A DNA stretch of 17,049 nucleotides from Oscillospiraceae bacterium (GTDB lineage Bacteria; Bacillota; Clostridia; Oscillospirales; Oscillospiraceae), in NCBI GenBank assembly GCA_028708585.1, contig JAQVYO010000020.1:1-17049 (forward strand), written 5' to 3'. The translations under genes were made by a program, and so were the position numbers. Positions 7,467 through 14,605 of this stretch are shown piece by piece (position 1 is the first letter of the stretch; every line of letters starts with the position of its first letter). The notes below the pieces were generated by a model that did not search any database, was not told the DNA's origin, and saw only the letters and a program-made list of their open reading frames with translations.

Positions 7467-9005
7467 TCAGCTTTGCGTTTTCTTCCCCGCCAAACGTACG
7501 CCGGTCATCACGATGCCCAGCAAAAACCAGAAGAAAAACATCACTCGAGGATAAAACCAGGTATATTCCACGGCAGACATAACCGCCATACCGCAGATTC
7601 CGGCCACGCCGGCGCCGATGATACATTTTAAATCCCGCGAAATTCGGGGAGACACGATGCGCCGCACACCTTCTTTGATTTGAAACAGCAGGCCGCCCAA
7701 AAAACTTAAAATCCCCAGGATGCCCATTTCAATCCAGACTTGAAAATAAGTATTGTGGCTGTGAATGGGATAGGCGCCATTGTAAAGCTCTGTGGGATAT
7801 TTCATAATCATCTCTTTTACCACATCGCTTCCAAGGCCCACGCCGCTTTTCCAGTAATCCTTAAACATAGGAATTAAGGTCTGATAAATCTGGAACCGAT
7901 ACATCGTGGAGGAATCTTGCTTGTTTCCAATAGTCAGCACCCGATCGATCATCGTCTGGGGCATCAGCGGAAAAGCCACAATTCCCCCCACAATGAAAAG
8001 GGGTACCAGCCGCCAGTTGAGGAAAGCAAAGAAGATCAAAGCTGCAATGGCAAGTCCGATCCATCCGGAGCGGGAATATGTTTTCAGCATGGCAACAAGT
8101 GCGGGAATCAGCGCCGCAAATACCAGGAATTTTTTAAGCCAGCCTTTGCTGATGAACAGAAAGGCCAGATACAAAGGAAGCAGCATTACCAGGATTTCGG
8201 CAAAATTATTTGGGTTGTCAAAAAAAGAGTAAATCCGCCCCGGGATATTGGCGTTAAGTTCCAAGCTGTAATCCACCTGCGCATAGTTAATGGCAACCCC
8301 CACAATACTTTGGTAACAGCCATAAAGGGCGCTCACTGTTGTTCCCCCCAGAACAATGGCCAGCAGCCGTTTCAGCTGAGCAACCGTTTCCACCGCGCTC
8401 AACAACAGCAAAACAGTCAGCAGGCAGGTCAGATAAAACAGGAAAAAGCGCAAGCTTAAGCTTATCCGATAGGAAAACACCAATCCGCTGACCAGCGTCA
8501 GCGCATATAAGACAAAGTAAACGCCGAATCGCTCCACGTCCAGCCCGTGTTCTCTTCCCGGCATCCGGCTAAGGAAAAACAAAAGGGCAATGATCAGCAC
8601 CCCAACAAACCCATATACATTATTCCAGTAGGCATGGGGGGCAACCATCATAATCAAATAAAGCAGGCCCAGAAGCAGGTAGGCCCGCTTCCCTGCTCCG
8701 ATGCAAAAGCCAACCACGGCGCTCTCGCGCACCCTGGGAAAACGGCGGAGCCAATGAAAAAACGGAAGCAAGAAATTGGCCGCACGATCCGTAATCCTAT
8801 AGGCGGCGCTGTCCTTCCATTTGCGGGCCAGCACGCCTTTGCGGGCACAAATCTGCAAAATAACGCTTTGTGCCGCGCCTTTGTGCAGACGACGCCCCAA
8901 GGCGGAACAGGCTCTTCCCGTGGCGCTCTCTCGATAAAGGCGCAACAGCATACTGCAAAACAAAAGGAGCCGATCCCCGATAAAACTATCCCGGATTGCG
9001 GTCAT
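7467..9005 (-). CDS. O-antigen ligase/polymerase-like membrane protein (Wzy_C family)
   Basis: The 512-residue product has a roughly 110-residue basic N-terminal region followed by about ten hydrophobic segments and a large extracytoplasmic loop. The central part carries the O-antigen ligase/polymerase signature YSRSGWIGLAIA and, in the loop, HSHNTYFQVWIEMGILG. Members join or polymerise undecaprenyl-linked glycans at the outer face of the membrane; in a Gram-positive this suggests a capsule or wall-associated polysaccharide. The start chosen is the ATG at 9005, which has AAGGAG about 9 bp upstream. An earlier in-frame start at 9059 would overlap the glycosyltransferase. The gene lies 13 bp after that glycosyltransferase, in the same operon, and ends before the terminator at 7371-7410. 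The substrate is not known. Confidence 0.85.
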   Translation of the reverse strand: MTAIRDSFIGDRLLLFCSMLLRLYRESATGRACSALGRRLHKGAAQSVILQICARKGVLARKWKDSAAYRITDRAANFLLPFFHWLRRFPRVRESAVVGFCIGAGKRAYLLLGLLYLIMMVAPHAYWNNVYGFVGVLIIALLFFLSRMPGREHGLDVERFGVYFVLYALTLVSGLVFSYRISLSLRFFLFYLTCLLTVLLLLSAVETVAQLKRLLAIVLGGTTVSALYGCYQSIVGVAINYAQVDYSLELNANIPGRIYSFFDNPNNFAEILVMLLPLYLAFLFISKGWLKKFLVFAALIPALVAMLKTYSRSGWIGLAIAALIFFAFLNWRLVPLFIVGGIVAFPLMPQTMIDRVLTIGNKQDSSTMYRFQIYQTLIPMFKDYWKSGVGLGSDVVKEMIMKYPTELYNGAYPIHSHNTYFQVWIEMGILGILSFLGGLLFQIKEGVRRIVSPRISRDLKCIIGAGVAGICGMAVMSAVEYTWFYPRVMFFFWFLLGIVMTGVRLAGKKTQS

Positions 9006-9018
9006 TGAGCAACTCTCC

Positions 9019-10140
9019 TTAATGATCGTTTTCAGGATACCCCACGTTTCCGCAGGCATCTTGATAGACCTGATAGGTCGCCTTCGCCATCTTGCTCAGG
9101 TTGAATTTTTCTTCCACTGTTCTGAGAGCGCCCTCTCGATATCTGGCCAAAAGATCCGGGTCTTCCAGAAGGGTTTTCATCGCTGCGGCCATTGATGCAG
9201 GATGAGGATATTCCACCAAAATTCCGCAGCCGTTTGCTTCATTGACGATATCCCGGTTCCCGCCCATATCGGTGGCAATCACCGGAAGCCCCGCAGCCAT
9301 CGCCTCAATAATGAGAAAACTAAGCGCTTCATGACGGGAAGAATTGACATACAGGCTGCTTCCCTGATATAAATTTTTCATGTCCTTCCGGAAGCCGATG
9401 AACCGGACTTCATGATCCAGCCCAAGAGCGGAAACCTGCTCTTTGGAAGAACCCAGCAGTTCCCCATCCCCGGCAAGGACCAACAGAAAGGGCCGCTGAG
9501 TCTGCTGCTTAAGCAGCGCAATGGAATCGATTAAATACTGATGCCCCTTATCATCGGCAAAGCGGGATGCACACAGCATCACGAATATTTCTTCCGAAAT
9601 GCCCAATTCCTGCCGCAGGGTGGATGGTTCCGGCTTCTTCCAATAACCGGGGTCTACCGCGTTGAAAATCACTTGAATCTTTGCCCCATCCAATCCATTT
9701 CGGATGAGGCTCTCTTTTCCTACGGTGCAAACGGAAATAACCCGGTCCTGCCGGGAGGAAAGGATACGGTTGGAAACCCGGGTATACCAATTATTGTCCA
9801 TAATAAAATGGCTGGTATAAACCACTTTAACGCCCGGATTCCAGCGTTTGGACAGCATGGCAATATAATTTTCCCGGAGATAATGAGCGTGGATTACATC
9901 GATCTTCCATCTTTTACAAAGATCTGAGAGGGTTTTGGCCGCTTTCCGGTCAAGCCGACTGCGCATTTCCAAATGAAAACAAGGCACGCCCATTTCTTTC
10001 ATCCGCTCCACAAGCAGCCCGGAAACATTATAAACAAAAAATGCTTCAATCTCCTTGTGATTCAGCGATTCCACCAAAGACTGCACATACCGTTCGGTAC
10101 CCGCCTTCCCTGCAAAATTCAGCAGGTATAGCACACGCAT
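9019..10140 (-). CDS. Glycosyltransferase family 4 (GT-B fold)
   Basis: This 373-residue cytoplasmic enzyme has the GT4 layout. The N-terminal acceptor domain starts MRVLYLLNFAGKAGTERYV, with the Gly-rich donor-loop motif, and contains DVIHAHY. The C-terminal Rossmann domain has LVLAGDGELL and the nucleotide-sugar motif SRHEALSFLIIEAMAAGLPV, with the EX7E glutamates, followed by IATDMGGNRDIV. It should transfer an activated sugar to a lipid- or glycan-linked acceptor. AGGAGG lies about 7 bp before the ATG. It starts 19 bp after the metK stop and runs directly into the Wzy-like gene, so metK, this gene and the Wzy-like gene share a transcript. Sugar and acceptor cannot be read from the sequence. 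Confidence 0.9.
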   Translation of the reverse strand: MRVLYLLNFAGKAGTERYVQSLVESLNHKEIEAFFVYNVSGLLVERMKEMGVPCFHLEMRSRLDRKAAKTLSDLCKRWKIDVIHAHYLRENYIAMLSKRWNPGVKVVYTSHFIMDNNWYTRVSNRILSSRQDRVISVCTVGKESLIRNGLDGAKIQVIFNAVDPGYWKKPEPSTLRQELGISEEIFVMLCASRFADDKGHQYLIDSIALLKQQTQRPFLLVLAGDGELLGSSKEQVSALGLDHEVRFIGFRKDMKNLYQGSSLYVNSSRHEALSFLIIEAMAAGLPVIATDMGGNRDIVNEANGCGILVEYPHPASMAAAMKTLLEDPDLLARYREGALRTVEEKFNLSKMAKATYQVYQDACGNVGYPENDH

Positions 10141-10159
10141 CTCTTTTCCTCCTGTCTAA

Positions 10160-11377
10160 TCAAAGCATGCTTTTCAGCCGTTCCACACTGTCTGTTTTCT
10201 CCCAAGGCAAATCAATATCCGTTCTGCCAAAATGGCCGTAAGCCGCCGTCTGTTCATAAATGGGACGGCGCAAATTCAAAAACGAAATAATCTTAGAAGG
10301 CCGGAGGTCAAAGCAGTTCTGTACAAGCAAAGCAAGCCGCTGATCGGACACCGTTCCGGTCCCCCAGGTATCCACCACCACGGAAACGGGGTGGGCAACG
10401 CCGATGGCATAGGCCAACTCAATCTGGCATTTTTTTGCAAACCCGGCAGCCACAATGTTTTTGGCCACATACCGCGCCATATAAGCAGCGCTCCGGTCCA
10501 CCTTTGTGGGGTCCTTACCGGAAAAGCAGCCGCCGCCATGGCTTGCGGAGCCGCCATAGGTATCCGCAATGATTTTCCGACCGGTAAGTCCGGAATCGCC
10601 TACCGGGCCTCCGATCACAAAGCGGCCGGTTGGATTGACATAAAACTTTGTTTGTTCATCGATGTACTTCTTGGGAATAACCGGCCGGATCACAGTTTCC
10701 GCTACCGCTTCCCTCAGTTCTTCGATGGAGATATCCGGATTGTGCTGCGTAGAAACCACAATGACCGGGCAGCGAAGCACACGGTTTTGCTCATCATATT
10801 CCACAGTCACTTGGCTTTTTCCATCCGGCCGCAGCCAGGGAAGCTGCCCGTTTTTCCGAACCTCAGCCAGGCGGTGGGTCAACTGATGGGCCATGGAAAT
10901 GGGAGCCGGCATGAGCTCGGGTGTCTCATCACAGGCATAGCCAAACATCATGCCCTGATCGCCCGCGCCGATGCGGTCATCCAAATCGCAGGAGTCCCCC
11001 GCCGTATGGTCTTTACGGGTCCCGGCGCCGCAGTTTCCTTTAAATTCAAAGGAGGCGTCAACACCCATGGCAATATCGGGACTCTGTTCATCAATAGAAG
11101 TGAGAACCGCACAGCCTTTATCATCAAACCCAAATTCCGGGTTGGTATATCCGATTTTCCGCACCGTGCGGCGGGCAATGGAGGGAATATCCACATAGCA
11201 ATCGGTGGAAATCTCCCCCATGACAAAAATCATTCCGGTTGTCGTGATGGTTTCACAGGCCACCCGGGCGTTGGGATCTTTGGATAAAATATCGTCCAAA
11301 ACCGCGTCGGAAATCTGATCGCAGATTTTGTCCGGATGTCCTTCCGTTACAGATTCAGATGTAAAAACTCTGTACAT
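10160..11377 (-). CDS. metK: S-adenosylmethionine synthetase
   Basis: MetK makes SAM from methionine and ATP. The 405-residue product starts MYRVFTSESVTEGHPDKICD and has the signature hexapeptide GAGDQG at 137-142 and the phosphate loop HGGGCFSGKDPTKVDR at about 280-295. In that loop a Cys replaces the usual Ala of GGGAFSGKDP, and the preceding residues read GGSAS. The ORF is open further upstream, but the ATG at 11377 has AGGAG about 9 bp before it and matches the family start. It sits 112 bp after ahcY; a TTGAGTT-TGCG-AACTCAA hairpin (11441-11458) lies in that gap but has no U-run. No SAM riboswitch is seen. Its product feeds methylation reactions whose by-product SAH is removed by the upstream AhcY. 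Confidence 0.95.
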   Translation of the reverse strand: MYRVFTSESVTEGHPDKICDQISDAVLDDILSKDPNARVACETITTTGMIFVMGEISTDCYVDIPSIARRTVRKIGYTNPEFGFDDKGCAVLTSIDEQSPDIAMGVDASFEFKGNCGAGTRKDHTAGDSCDLDDRIGAGDQGMMFGYACDETPELMPAPISMAHQLTHRLAEVRKNGQLPWLRPDGKSQVTVEYDEQNRVLRCPVIVVSTQHNPDISIEELREAVAETVIRPVIPKKYIDEQTKFYVNPTGRFVIGGPVGDSGLTGRKIIADTYGGSASHGGGCFSGKDPTKVDRSAAYMARYVAKNIVAAGFAKKCQIELAYAIGVAHPVSVVVDTWGTGTVSDQRLALLVQNCFDLRPSKIISFLNLRRPIYEQTAAYGHFGRTDIDLPWEKTDSVERLKSML

Positions 11378-11440
11378 GCTTATTTGCTCCTGTCTGTCTA
11401 ATTTCTTTGTTTTTATGGGCCAGACGCTTTGGCTCATTGA

Positions 11441-11458
11441 TTGAGTTTGCGAACTCAA
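11441..11458. repeat. Short perfect inverted repeat between ahcY and metK
   Basis: TTGAGTT and AACTCAA flank a TGCG loop. Without a U-run it is unlikely to be a terminator; it could be an mRNA processing or stability hairpin or a regulator site inside the operon. Confidence 0.6.
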
Positions 11459-11489
11459 GGCACTTGCATACCGATTTATTGGAAAAGGA

Positions 11490-12827
11490 TCAGACCTGCC
11501 AGCCTTCCAGATATGCCTTTTGTTCCGCCGTAGGCGTATCAATCTCAAGTCCCATGGCCCGCAGCTTCTCTTTGGCAATTTCATCATCTATGCTGCCCGG
11601 CACCTTGTACAGGCGGCGCTCCAGCTTTTCCTGATGGTTTACAATCCATTCCGCCGCAAGCGCCTGCACCGCAAAGCTCATATCCATAATTTCCGCGGGA
11701 TGTCCGTTTCCGGCCGCTAAATTGATGAGCCGCCCTTCGGCAATGACGTTGAGAGTTTGGCCGTCTGGCAAGGTAAACCCTTCAATGTTATCCCTTCGGG
11801 TTTTGGCGGAAACCGCCATTCTGCGCAGCCCGGCCACATTAATTTCCACATCGAAATGCCCTGCGTTTGCCAAAAAAGCGTTGTCCTTCATATGCTTAAA
11901 ATGAGTCTCGTTGATGACATCCCGGCACCCGGTAACCGTAATGAACACGTCTCCCAGATATGCAGCCCGGTCCATAGGCATAACCTCAAAGCCTTCCATC
12001 ACGGCGTCCAGCGCCTTAAACGGATCCGTCTCGGTAATGACAACCCGCGCTCCCATGCCTTTCGCCCGGAGAGCAACGCCCCGACCGCACCAGCCATACC
12101 CGGCAACCACAATGGTCTTGCCCGCAACCAGCAAGTTTGTGGTATGCATAAATGCATCCCAGACCGATTGCCCGGTACCGTATTTATTATCGTAATAATG
12201 CTTGCTTTTGGCATCGTTCACCGCCAGCATAGGGCAAGGCAGAGCGCCCGCTCGTTCCCTAGCCCTCAAACGCAAAATTCCTGTGGTTGTCTCTTCGCAC
12301 CCACCCATCAAACAGTCGGCATATTCTTTGCATTTTCCGTCCAGCAGCTCAATTAAATCCCCTCCATCGTCTATAATCAAATGGGGATGGCAGGCCAAAA
12401 CGGAAATCAGAAAGCGCTCATATTCTTCCCCTGGGATACCATGGATTCCAAAGGTCTCTACCCCCAGCTGAGCCAGGCCCGCGGCTACATCATCCTGGGT
12501 AGAAAGCGGGTTGCTTCCTGTCAAATAAACCTCGGCGCCGCCCTTAGTCAGCACATAGCCCAAATTTGCCGTCTTTGCTTCCAAATGCACCGAAACCGCT
12601 ACCCGCAAACCGGCAAAGGGTTTCTCGCGCTCAAAACGCGCTTCGATTCCACTCAGCACAGGCATAAAGGAGCGCGCCCATGCAATTTTCCTGATTCCTT
12701 CTCCCGCGAGCGAACGATCCGCTACAATACTCAAACCGTTTTCATCCTTCCAAAAAACACTTGCCTTCCCTCTTTTGCCGAGGATTGGCGAAACCTTTCC
12801 ATTCCGGATTTGGAAATGATAAAACAT
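11490..12827 (-). CDS. ahcY: Adenosylhomocysteinase (SAH hydrolase)
   Basis: AhcY converts S-adenosylhomocysteine to homocysteine and adenosine, clearing the inhibitor made by SAM-dependent methyltransferases. Hallmarks are an N-terminal substrate region with LHLEAKTANL-like residues, DDGGDLI, NDAKSKHYYDNKYGTGQSVWDA, the NAD-binding VVAGYGWCGRG, and the C-terminal NLAAGNGHPAEIMDMSF. The KYGTGQS wording is typical of the shorter archaeal/Thermotoga-like branch. The start is uncertain. The ATG at 12827 gives 445 residues with a GGGG-type site. A TTG at 12734, with GGAAGG about 11 bp upstream, gives 414 residues, closer to the family length and starting near the conserved ADRSLA segment. It heads the minus-strand operon with metK. 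Confidence 0.92.
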   Translation of the reverse strand: MFYHFQIRNGKVSPILGKRGKASVFWKDENGLSIVADRSLAGEGIRKIAWARSFMPVLSGIEARFEREKPFAGLRVAVSVHLEAKTANLGYVLTKGGAEVYLTGSNPLSTQDDVAAGLAQLGVETFGIHGIPGEEYERFLISVLACHPHLIIDDGGDLIELLDGKCKEYADCLMGGCEETTTGILRLRARERAGALPCPMLAVNDAKSKHYYDNKYGTGQSVWDAFMHTTNLLVAGKTIVVAGYGWCGRGVALRAKGMGARVVITETDPFKALDAVMEGFEVMPMDRAAYLGDVFITVTGCRDVINETHFKHMKDNAFLANAGHFDVEINVAGLRRMAVSAKTRRDNIEGFTLPDGQTLNVIAEGRLINLAAGNGHPAEIMDMSFAVQALAAEWIVNHQEKLERRLYKVPGSIDDEIAKEKLRAMGLEIDTPTAEQKAYLEGWQV

Positions 12828-12901
12828 TCCCGGCCCCAAAAGAAGATCTTGATGTTTTTCATCATTTTTCCAAACTTCTTTTTTTCATATCTTTTTTCGA
12901 T

Positions 12902-12910
12902 AGTATATCA
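12902..12910 (-). promoter_or_regulatory. Extended -10 promoter for the ahcY operon
   Basis: On the minus strand TGATATACT gives a TG-N extended -10 with TATACT (12907-12902). No good -35 is seen. The start site would be near 12895, with a leader of about 67 nt that holds a small TGATG/CATCA hairpin and no recognisable SAM or SAH riboswitch. Confidence 0.45.
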
Positions 12911-13048
12911 CAAAGTCTGCGTCTTGGAAAGGAAAACCTCGAAAATGCAAAGATACAAAACACACAGTTGCATCAGTCCTTTAGGGCGATACGCTGTTGT
13001 ATTATTCTCTTTGTGTTTGTAAGCAAAATAGTCAAGGGAGGATTTTTT

Positions 13049-13105
13049 ATGTTTCAAAGCAAAGATAGGACTGGTATCGAAAGCACTTGCCACAGAGCCG
13101 GTTGA
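13049..13105 (+). CDS. Possible 18-residue peptide ORF
   Basis: An ATG at 13049 is preceded by a near-perfect GGGAGG (13036-13041) at 7-bp spacing and opens 18 codons (MFQSKDRTGIESTCHRAG) before TGA. The ORF lies in an otherwise gene-free stretch (12840-13232) and is followed by a hairpin (13129-13169). No promoter of quality is seen on this strand. The same bases also pair extensively: CTGGTATCGA (13071-13080) with TCGATATCCAG (13113-13123), so the element may be a structured RNA and not a peptide gene. No similarity recognised. Confidence 0.25.
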   Translation: MFQSKDRTGIESTCHRAG

Positions 13106-13128
13106 AACCACGTCGATATCCAGACAAA

Positions 13129-13169
13129 AAAATGGCAGTTGATCTTATCACAAACGCGGAAGCCATTTT
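13129..13169. terminator. Terminator-like hairpin in the 12.9-13.2 kb gap
   Basis: AAAATGGC (13129-13136) pairs with GCCATTTT (13162-13169). On the minus strand the stem runs into a T7 run, which makes a good terminator there; on the plus strand GCCATTTTATG is weaker. An inner TGAT/ATCA hairpin lies in the loop. It may isolate the short ORF at 13049 or stop antisense transcripts. Confidence 0.55.
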
Positions 13170-13191
13170 ATGAAAATCTTCTGTTCTGCTC

Positions 13192-13220
13192 TTGTAATTT
13201 TGTGCGAGTTGGTGTATACT
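13192..13220 (+). promoter_or_regulatory. tRNA-Leu promoter
   Basis: TTGTAA (13192-13197), a 17-bp spacer and TATACT (13215-13220) place the start site about 5 bp before the tRNA. Confidence 0.75.
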
Positions 13221-13232
13221 TAAATTTATCTT

Positions 13233-13319
13233 GCCGGTGTGATGGAATTGGCAGACGTGCTGGACTCAAAATCCAGTGGTGGCAACACCGTATCGGTTCG
13301 ACCCCGATCACCGGCACCA
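13233..13319 (+). tRNA. tRNA-Leu (anticodon CAA)
   Basis: This is a class II tRNA of 87 nt including an encoded CCA. The acceptor GCCGGTG pairs with CACCGGC; the discriminator is A. The anticodon arm CTGGA-CTCAAAA-TCCAG gives anticodon CAA, reading UUG. A long variable arm (GGTGGCAACACC) is typical of leucine tRNAs, and the T loop reads GGTTCGACCCC. It has its own promoter and terminator, so it is a single-gene unit. Confidence 0.97.
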
Positions 13320-13324
13320 AAGTG

Positions 13325-13357
13325 AAAGCCTTGCAGTGTATGTGCTGCAAGGCTTTT
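13325..13357 (+). terminator. Intrinsic terminator of the tRNA-Leu gene
   Basis: AAAGCCTTGCAG and CTGCAAGGCTTT form a 12-bp stem with an 8-nt loop, ending in TTTT just after the tRNA. It may also serve the minus strand. Confidence 0.9.
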
Positions 13358-13397
13358 CCAACTTTTATCCTGATTTTTATTCAGCTTTAATAGACTT

Positions 13398-13613
13398 TCA
13401 AAAATATATAAAAATTTTATCTATCTGTACATCATATTCAGACTGCGCCTGTTCTATCGGCCGTTTAAGTTCCGCTTTAATATCTTCCGAAAGTTCTGTC
13501 CCTTTTATCATTTCAACTGGAAGGATAATATTTGATAAACCCATCTTTGGAACCGCTATCCGGGACCACATCCCAGCCCAGGCATTTGAAACCCATAGGC
13601 AGGTTTTTCCCAT
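13398..13613 (-). CDS. Unassigned short AT-rich ORF downstream of the sortase
   Basis: This frame is open from within the sortase gene down to TGA at 13398. The part outside the sortase encodes at most about 71 residues from an ATG at 13613. Only the C-terminal 45 or so look protein-like: LSNIILPVEMIKGTELSEDI and onward to DVQIDKIFI, a charged amphipathic stretch followed by a beta-like end. No start has a ribosome binding site, and other ATGs lie at 13571 and 13544. Codon use is AT-rich with several ATA, unlike the neighbours. It may be a decayed gene remnant. No family recognised. Confidence 0.25.
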   Translation of the reverse strand: MGKTCLWVSNAWAGMWSRIAVPKMGLSNIILPVEMIKGTELSEDIKAELKRPIEQAQSEYDVQIDKIFIYF

Positions 13614-13711
13614 CCGATCGGGAAAGCTGCAATCAGAAAAGATACTGAAAAATCCCTGCTGCCGGGTCTTGTTGCAAGACGGTCTTTTGATTCGCTGTAA
13701 AGCCGTAAAAT

Positions 13712-14383
13712 TTACAGTCCCTTTCCATTGACGGCCACAAGACGCGCCCGGACAATGAGCCGGTGGCTCGAAATCAAATAGGGCGTGCAGGTAATCATCG
13801 TCAGCGTATACGGCTCTTCCCGCACCGTTTGCAGAACCCACAGCTCGTCTGGCAAAACAGAAAAGCTCTGATAGACTTCATATGTGTAAACGGTCCCATC
13901 CGTTTCCGCCATCAGCCGGTCCCCTTTTGAAAGCATATTCAAATAGCGAAAGATGGTATTCCGGTGGCCGGCAATCACACAGTTTCCTTTCTCGCCAAGC
14001 CCGGCGCTTCCCGGCACATGCCCAGCGCCATAGCTGAGCTGCCGTTCCGTCCCTTCCAGCACATAGCTTGAAATATTCAATTTTGGAATCTTGAGAACAC
14101 CCAGCCGAACATAAACGGCGGGAGAGGCCGAAGATGCTTCCCGTCCGCCCGGAAGATGGTCTGCGTGCTCCCCTTGGGCAGCCGCCTTGCCGTCCACAAT
14201 GAGGCTGCCTCCGTTTTCCAAAGCAATCGGCGCAGGATCCTGAACCGCATAGTCCTCCATCCCAAATTTCGCCTTCCATGGGTATTGAACCGCGTCAAAA
14301 GCCAAGGAGCAGATCAGCAGAGCAAGCCCGGAACCAATCAGCAGATAGGCAAGCGCCTTCTTCATTTGGATTCTCTTCCTCAT
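13712..14383 (-). CDS. Sortase (class D-like transpeptidase)
   Basis: Sortases cut surface proteins at an LPXTG-like signal and attach them to the cell wall or to pilin. The 223-residue product has a cytoplasmic basic start (MRKRIQMKK), one N-terminal membrane helix (about 10-30), a spacer, and the sortase barrel. The catalytic triad is visible as His140 in VIAGHRNT, Cys199 in TMITCTPY and Arg208 in SSHRLIV. The GHVPGSAGLGEKGN segment is also typical. There is no C-terminal membrane helix, which argues against class C pilin polymerases and favours class D. The ATG at 14383 has AAGGAAG about 8 bp upstream; an earlier in-frame GTG at 14410 is less likely. It is divergent from a secreted adhesin, its probable substrate. 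Confidence 0.9.
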   Translation of the reverse strand: MRKRIQMKKALAYLLIGSGLALLICSLAFDAVQYPWKAKFGMEDYAVQDPAPIALENGGSLIVDGKAAAQGEHADHLPGGREASSASPAVYVRLGVLKIPKLNISSYVLEGTERQLSYGAGHVPGSAGLGEKGNCVIAGHRNTIFRYLNMLSKGDRLMAETDGTVYTYEVYQSFSVLPDELWVLQTVREEPYTLTMITCTPYLISSHRLIVRARLVAVNGKGL

Positions 14384-14416
14384 GTCGCATCTTCCTTTCC
14401 GCGAAACCACGGGGAA

Positions 14417-14445
14417 ATCATATCATAAAAAATAACTGGGTTCAA
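14417..14445 (-). promoter_or_regulatory. Sortase promoter
   Basis: On the minus strand TTGAAC (14445-14440), a 17-bp spacer and TATGAT (14422-14417) give a good SigA-type promoter about 34 bp before the sortase start. It is back-to-back with the adhesin promoter. Confidence 0.7.
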
Positions 14446-14477
14446 CAAGCGGCCCCCCGAAACCACAAGGATCCATT

Positions 14478-14530
14478 TCACACTAGACAAAAATATTAAT
14501 AAATGGTAAACTCTTCATAATCACACTAGA
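14478..14530 (+). promoter_or_regulatory. Adhesin promoter flanked by two direct repeats
   Basis: TAGACA (14484-14489), 17 bp and TAAACT (14507-14512) form a plausible promoter with a start near 14519. The 10-mer TCACACTAGA occurs twice, at 14478-14487 (overlapping the -35) and 14521-14530 (at the start site), 43 bp apart or about four helical turns. This spacing suits a regulator that binds both sites, but no regulator is identified. Confidence 0.5.
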
Positions 14531-14546
14531 TTTCCATAGGAAACAA

Positions 14547-14588
14547 GCAGCAAAATTTCCGGGCAACCCGGTGCTGCGGCCAAATTTT
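14547..14588 (+). promoter_or_regulatory. Candidate pseudoknot in the adhesin 5' leader
   Basis: In the leader GCAGC (14547-14551) pairs with GCTGC (14573-14577), enclosing a CCGGG-CAA-CCCGG hairpin (14559-14571). The AAAATTT in the internal loop (14552-14558) is exactly complementary to AAATTTT (14582-14588), just upstream of the GAGG site. The two pairings cross, which defines a pseudoknot. It does not match a riboswitch class I know. Confidence 0.4.
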
Positions 14589-14605
14589 TGTTGAGGTAGA
14601 TGATT

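Noticed and set aside
10232..11287. Plus-strand ORF of 351 codons
   Set aside because: It is antisense to metK, which has all family signatures and a good start.
12840..12895. SAM or SAH riboswitch before ahcY-metK
   Set aside because: The leader is only about 67 nt and A-rich, with none of the conserved segments of these riboswitches.
14530..14605. c-di-GMP type I riboswitch in the adhesin leader
   Set aside because: Adhesin genes are often under such control, but the conserved GEMM core segments are absent; only an unassigned pseudoknot is seen.
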